NCBI GenBank assembly: GCA_964017195.1
Contig: OZ024891.1
Coordinates: forward strand, 2,329,394-2,393,393
From: Siderastrea radians
Taxonomy: Eukaryota; Cnidaria; Anthozoa; Scleractinia; Rhizangiidae
DNA length: 64,000 nt
Reading direction: 5' to 3'
This document shows, in pieces, positions 59,301 to 64,000 of the stretch. Every line of letters begins with the position of its first letter. Position 1 is the stretch's first letter. The notes beneath the pieces were generated by a model. It had not been told where the DNA came from. It did not search any database and worked only from the letters and a program-made list of their open reading frames with translations. Position numbers and translations under genes: made by a program.

Positions 59301-59990
59301 GCCATTGACGCTTCAGACATGACGAAATACCATTACTCACTGCACTCTAGTTTCAACAACAATTTTCCAAATTCATTCGTAATTTTTAGAAAGATAAAGA
59401 GGGATACCAGCGAAGACAAGATCAAGTAGTAAATTATGCAAATTATGGCAACACTGGTCCGCGAATTTTTGTTTTTGTCAGCGCGAGCCTGAATTGCCCA
59501 GATTTTTTATTTCATATTATAATAGTATCAGGACCGAACTTTATCACAGTACTTATTTCAATTTGACATTGCGCATACCAAGACCCATTTTCAGCCTCTG
59601 AAGTTACCCAATTTTTGCCTTTTTCCGGAGTGCGTAAAATGCCTTTGTTTCAAAGAGCCACCAAACCACATAATTAAAGCGAAACTCCAAGTGACTCCCA
59701 TTAATAGAAAGTAGAAGAGAATTGCTATCATCTAAAATTAAAATTGTTTTATAGCGTTTCAAATTGTTTAAAAGCAAGCGCAAGCAATTTGTTTAATTTT
59801 GAGCCTGATTTTTGCATAATTAATTAAGCAAAACCGTTTTTTCCGAATTTCTCGAAAACAATAGAGTTCCAGAAAGTTTAAATAATATTTTTGAAGATAG
59901 CTCCCCCAAAAGTGTTCTTCTGGCAAGTTATCAGGATTTTCGATTTTTTGAGCCTGTCCACCGATTCTCGATATTTACAGTCAGAGCCTC
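56314..59990. mobile_element. 3.7-kb TTAA-flanked element with very long inverted repeats
   Basis: Ends GAGGCTCTGACTGTAAATAT and the complement, flanked by TTAA (56310-56313, 59991-59994). The inverted arms extend about 0.5-0.56 kb (56314-56810 against 59430-59990), with a ~60-bp stretch present only in the right arm. The TTAA duplication fits Kolobok- or piggyBac-like superfamilies; the GAGG terminus fits the former better. The small open frames at 57950-58491 resemble nothing I recognise, so it looks non-autonomous. Confidence 0.7.
57674..59155. mobile_element. Nested element with GGGCTCC-rich ends
   Basis: Inverted tips CAGGGTTTCAAAGGGG and CCCCTTTGAGACCCTG, flanked by AGTAGA on both sides. 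Next to each tip is a block of irregularly spaced GGGCTCCAGGGCTCC motifs (57693-57800, 59008-59135), in the same orientation rather than inverted. CAGGG termini suggest a hAT-like element, but a clean 8-bp duplication was not found. Confidence 0.55.
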
Positions 59991-60305
59991 TTAAGTAGTA
60001 ACTCAGCGTGTATCAGTGACAATAGTTCACAACACGTGGAGAGATCAAACGAAACCATTTGGAGATGCATGGTATACCTACCATAAATAGGCATAAATGC
60101 CCCTCATATCAGAGAATAACGGACAAAACATTGATCTTTTGACAAAATATTACTTTACTGCACCTTGGATAATGATTTTCATTGATGTCCACAAACTTCA
60201 AACTAGTATAGACCGAATTTCGTGTGCACAGCTCTATCAGATACCAAAAATTAAATGGAAGAGAGGTAAGATTACTCAGTAAATCTTGATCATATAGAGG
60301 ATATT

Positions 60306-60438
60306 ACACGTCGGCGCGAAGATACGAAGTTTGTTTTCGAGGGGTAAGAACAATATTTTACGAACGAGCGCAGCGAGTGAGTAAAATATTGTTTCTTACC
60401 ACGAGAAAGCGAAATTCATATCTTTAAGCCACCGTGTA
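60306..60438. repeat. Imperfect palindrome GGGGTAAGAACAATATTTTAC
   Basis: Arms pair around a GAGCGCAGCGAGTGAG centre, a common architecture of cnidarian hairpin-ended repeats. Confidence 0.55.
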
Positions 60439-60448
60439 ATTTTCTTTT

Positions 60449-60621
60449 TATTATATAGACAAGAGTATTTTTGCACAAACAACAGTGTAACAGTGGGAAA
60501 TGACGTCATCGATATCCTCACTAGTGAGGATATGGAATACGCCACTCGAGTCCCGGATGTAGTTTTGTATGAACTTTACGAGTGGTCTTTTTTCCACTAA
60601 AACACTCTTGTCTATATAATA
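60449..60621. mobile_element. MITE with TATATAGACAAGAGT ends
   Basis: Inverted ends enclose about 120 bp. Inside, 60512-60533 is a perfect 22-bp palindrome centred on ACTAGT, preceded by TGACGTCA. Confidence 0.65.
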
Positions 60622-60854
60622 AATATAGTTAATTCCAATTATTATCAATATACGCGGCCAAATAAGCCGCCTTCGCAAAAACACTCGTGGGTGGCGGTCG
60701 ATATTGAATTTGATGGGCTGCAAACGTATTTACGGCCCTGTTTCTGATTGGTTCACGGTTCATCATTTAGGTTACGTTTATTGACGCGGGAAAACCATTC
60801 AGGTGCAAACAGCTTGCGAAGTGAACGTGTACCGTTTGGAGATTTTCTTTTTAA

Positions 60855-62065
60855 ATGGAAGAAGTCCCAAATTTTCAGCTTTTTTCTAGTCAAAACTCGG
60901 ACTTAGACAACGAGCAACTGGATGAAATTGAGCAAAAAGCTCAAGCGAAAAACACTAAGAGAGCAACTGAGTGGGGAGTAAAAAAATTCGAGAAATGGTG
61001 TGAGAAAAGAAAAATTACAGTGGATCTCAAAACAGTAAGCTTAAGTGCAACGGACTTGAGTGAAATTCTGCGAAAGTTCTTCGCTGAAGTGAAAACATGG
61101 AAAGACCAAGCATTAACTCCTAGTGCATTGACTGGAATTAGAGCTGCCATTCATCGCCATCTAACCTGTGCTCCACTCAGCCGAAACACAGACATTTTGC
61201 AAGACAGCGAATTGATGTCTGCCAACAAAATGTTTGAAGCCGGAAGGCCAAGCTATTTACGAAAGAAAACAATGCGAAACCAAAACACAAATCATCCATT
61301 CAGTCAGGAGACATGTAGAAATGAATCGATACTTCATGGAAGGGCAGAACACGGACGGCGTTTGGAAAGATGCAGAGAAGTTAGTTTATTTGGTTTTCGT
61401 TGTGTTTTCATTTTGCTCGCCGCGGCAGAGGGGGATGGCGGGAGCTTACAAGGCAGTCATTTGAAATAAAAACTGATGACACTGGAGCCCGTTACATCAC
61501 CGAAAAACGTACTGAACAAACTAAAAATGACCAAGGAGGCGTTAAACAGTCTGAGCAGTCATACTCGGATGTTCGTATGTACGAAACTTCAACTGCACTT
61601 GATCCGGTGGCTGCGTTTGAATTTTACCTCAGGAAGACTCATCCCGACTGCAAGGCACTGTTTCAGACTCCAAACAAAGCTACCATCAAGAATACAAACT
61701 TTACAAGCACCCGACACTGGTACAGAAATGAGCCAATGGGAAAAAATACTATCAGCAAGATGATGGAAAGCATTTCTATTAAAGCAGAGTTATCGGAGCG
61801 GTACACGAATCACTGCATTCGTGCATCGACTGTCACTTCTTTGTTCCAGCGCGGTGTGGACGCAAGGAAAATCTGTGCAATCGCAAAGCACAAAGATGAA
61901 CGGAGCCTTTCCCACTACATCAGCGAGACAACAAGTGCACAAAAAAGAGATTGTTCAAAGATTTTACGTGACGCGTTTCAGCCACAACTCGCTGTTCAGC
62001 AAGAAGCATCAGGAATGACAAGGCAAAATGTCGCCGGCCCGTCAGCCGGTCCTAGCTCAAACTAA
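60855..62065 (+). pseudogene. Crypton-like tyrosine recombinase, frameshifted
   Basis: The N-terminal part (ATG at 60855) reads a SAM-like DNA-binding region with TKRATEWGVKKFEKWC and LTPSALTGIRAAIHRHL. Frame changes near 61240 and 61400 and a TAG between them break the middle. The catalytic domain is intact in the frame of 61400-62065: Arg box ARRGRGGW, HxxR as HCIR (61811-61822) and the nucleophile Tyr in SHYI (61916-61918). This matches Crypton-type YR transposases and the DUF3504 proteins derived from them. No terminal repeats are expected for this class and none was seen. Confidence 0.75.
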
Positions 62066-62298
62066 ACCCACAGTCTCTTCTCCAAAACCAATTTATTTCC
62101 TTGGCACAGCCGCACCAAAATTGCACCCAACATATTCAGCTTGGAACAATGAACATTTATCACGGAAAGTATGACGAACCGTCGCCATCAAAGCGACTAA
62201 AAGCTGTAACTTATTTAATGAATTCAGCAAAGACAGTCTGAGTCCACTGCCTGTGAACGGAAAGACTATTATTTTTAAAATAGAAACTGTCTTTTTGC
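62066..62298. other. 3' flank of the recombinase relic
   Basis: No feature recognised; the hAT-like element begins at its end. Confidence 0.4.
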
Positions 62299-63718
62299 GG
62301 CGTAACATGTCGATAATTTCGATAGTCGATAAAAGTCGATCGTTGTCGATTGTTGTCGATAGTAATCAATCGACAAATATCGGAAGTCGATAAAAATCGA
62401 TCACTCGCTTTCTTGTGATTATCGATTTTGTTTGATTTTCAATGTTACAGTTCGATTTTGATCGATTTCAATCGACAAGTATCGAAAAGAAAACGATGTA
62501 TGGTGGGAGACAAGACTTAAGTTGGTGAACGCGGAAAATTTATAACAAAGCAGGATTGACTGTGCCAAGACTTAATTCTACCGATTTTACCCTGTAAATT
62601 TTAAAAACTAAAATAAACATGAGGTGAAAACAGAAACTACAGCAAAAGTAAATCATTTTCAGATCGAATCTCACAATACTCTCCGACTGTTATGAGTGAA
62701 TGAAATGTCAAGAAGACCATCGCAGTTATAGACGCATCAGTCATTGCGTTCGACGTCGGGTGAACGCAACCTAAACTTGACGCGGGAGTAGCAAAGAAGT
62801 ATGGTCATGAACATGAACATTTTGCGAAAAGAAACTCGATTTGTGGGTTAGGTACCGAATACGGAAATACGTCATAGACCTTGGACGGACAGCAAATGAC
62901 CTCGCCTCGCTTTCACGTCCGCAGGCGCCTGTGTTGTGTAGAAGCTTGTTTCGAAAGAGAGGTTCCACGCTTGAAATAGCAACCTTTCGACCAAAAAGTC
63001 ATTGCAAATCCTTGATCGAAATCTTAGAAACGTATGTACGAATCCTTGGTGCATATATCAACCTGCAGATCGCCGTTTAGTTGGCAAACCTAATCTCGAC
63101 TTCCACGAAGAACCACTCGGCATACAACATTCAAATTATGCCCGTGAGAGAAACACGCTATTTTAATGTACTTGATAAGTAGTATCGCATTTAAATCATT
63201 TCTTTCTCGAATAATTGCCTTGGCGAGTCACTTTCAAAGTTTTGTCTATATGTCACGTGGGACTTTTAAATTTAGAAATCGCTTTGCCTGCTTACCTCGA
63301 AACTCATTCGGAAATCGACGACCAAAAGACTTAATATCGATGAAGCCACGAACTGAAAGAGGTTGAGAGGACCATTGCACGAATGTTTTTTTTCCAGGGT
63401 ATCAAAGGTAAAGGGTTAAGCAGGCTTGGTTGTAACTTTTCAGGTTATTGCTCAGTTTTTTTGTTTAACTTTATTGCCATACACTTCTATGAAAAGTCGT
63501 TCGAGCTGTTATTGTTTTGGTTAATTTCGTAGCCGATCGAGTGAAAATTGGTCTCCATATTTATCGATAAAAGTCGATAATCAGTTGAAGATCTTGTGAT
63601 TATCGACTTTTATCGACAAATTAAACTTGTTGATTGACAATTATCGACAAATATCGAGTACTTTCGACTTATCGACTACGTTTTCGATGATCGATTTTGA
63701 TCGACATGTTACGCCCTG
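62299..63718. mobile_element. 1.4-kb hAT-like element with GTCGATAA-rich ends
   Basis: Tips GGCGTAACATGTCGAT (left) and ATCGACATGTTACGCCCTG (right), so the full terminus is probably CAGGGCGTAAC with three bases lost on the left. CTTTTTGC, 8 bp, flanks both sides (62291-62298, 63719-63726), the hAT target-duplication length. About 180 bp (left) and 150 bp (right) of the ends consist of irregular GTCGATAA / ATCGAC repeats. No transposase is recognisable inside. Confidence 0.65.
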
Positions 63719-63726
63719 CTTTTTGC

Positions 63727-64000
63727 TAATCATTGTTACCAATCTTTTTAAAGCTAGATTATATTTGTCTTTTATTGTAAACAAAAAGGAATTTTATTTG
63801 GCTCTTGTTTAGCTGATTGTATTGTAGCAACAAATTTCCGTACCATAGTTTCATGCTACATCTCTGTTAAACATTTTTTTCTTATTAAATGAATTTGTAC
63901 GATTTGGCCTTGTGTATTGATAATAATGATAGCATCATTTGCACCCTCGCTCCGCTCGGGCGCAAATGATGCTACTCGGGCCACAAATAAACTATATGCC
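63727..64000. other. Right edge of the window with a GC-rich hairpin
   Basis: TAGCATCATTTGC and its complement (63930-63942, 63962-63974) flank CCTCGCTCCGCTCGGG. It probably belongs to a repeat continuing outside the window. Confidence 0.5.

Larger units (their letters stand above)
59995..60854. other. Repeat-rich spacer before the recombinase
   Basis: Holds two palindromic elements (60306-60438 and 60449-60621). No gene seen. Confidence 0.5.

Overview
The window is a piece of an animal nuclear genome, most likely a cnidarian (coral or sea anemone). This rests on AT-rich non-coding DNA, small spliced genes with TATA promoters and AATAAA signals, and dense layers of Ty3/gypsy, Crypton-like, TTAA-flanked, hAT-like and tRNA-derived elements. 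The species assignment is inference; the sequence alone does not name it.

Positions 1-44,500 hold one tandem gene array. Nine paralogues encode small secreted cysteine-rich prepropeptides of about 145-155 residues. Three lie on the minus strand (2.2, 8.0 and 18.0 kb, the last a pseudogene) and six on the plus strand (14.4 kb, interrupted by an in-frame TGA; then 25.6, 30.4, 34.6, 39.3 and 43.9 kb). Each has a tiny leader exon giving only 5-6 residues, an intron of roughly 0.2-1.2 kb, and one exon coding for the rest of the signal peptide, an acidic/Gln-rich propeptide, and a mature domain of about 65-72 residues. In all but the 14.4 kb member the propeptide ends in Arg-Thr-Ala-Arg, and the mature domain shows C-x10-C-x9-C-x6-C...C-x6-C-x-C. 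The closing Gly/Asp-Cys-x-Cys recalls IL-17, neurotrophin and Spaetzle type cystine-knot ligands, but no family is proven. The apparent N-terminus 'MFQQ' of the main exons is the translated intron acceptor, not protein.

The array grew by nested segmental duplication: minus/plus gene pairs (6-16 and 17-26 kb), a recent 4.8-kb direct duplication (22.5-27.3 and 27.3-31.7 kb), and a two-gene unit of about 9 kb (27.3-35.3 and 35.3-44.5 kb). MITEs, microsatellites and a truncated LINE punctuate the non-coding parts. There are at least two promoter classes, and a shared upstream block recurs around seven of the nine genes and at two further inverted sites.

Positions 44,535-55,677 are an 11.1-kb Ty3/gypsy retrotransposon with 169/170-bp LTRs, ATAA target duplications, a tRNA-Leu-type primer site and a polypurine tract. 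Its gag is split by a 5.15-kb non-autonomous DNA element with 86-bp inverted repeats and a 10-bp target duplication, which carries two tandem tRNA-like SINE units. Its pol reads protease-RT-RNase H and then a damaged integrase.

Positions 55,678-64,000 are stacked transposon relics: a 3.7-kb TTAA-flanked element with arms of several hundred bp and a nested element, small palindromic elements, a frameshifted Crypton-like tyrosine recombinase, and a 1.4-kb hAT-like element with GTCGATAA-rich ends. No ordinary host gene is seen in this right third.
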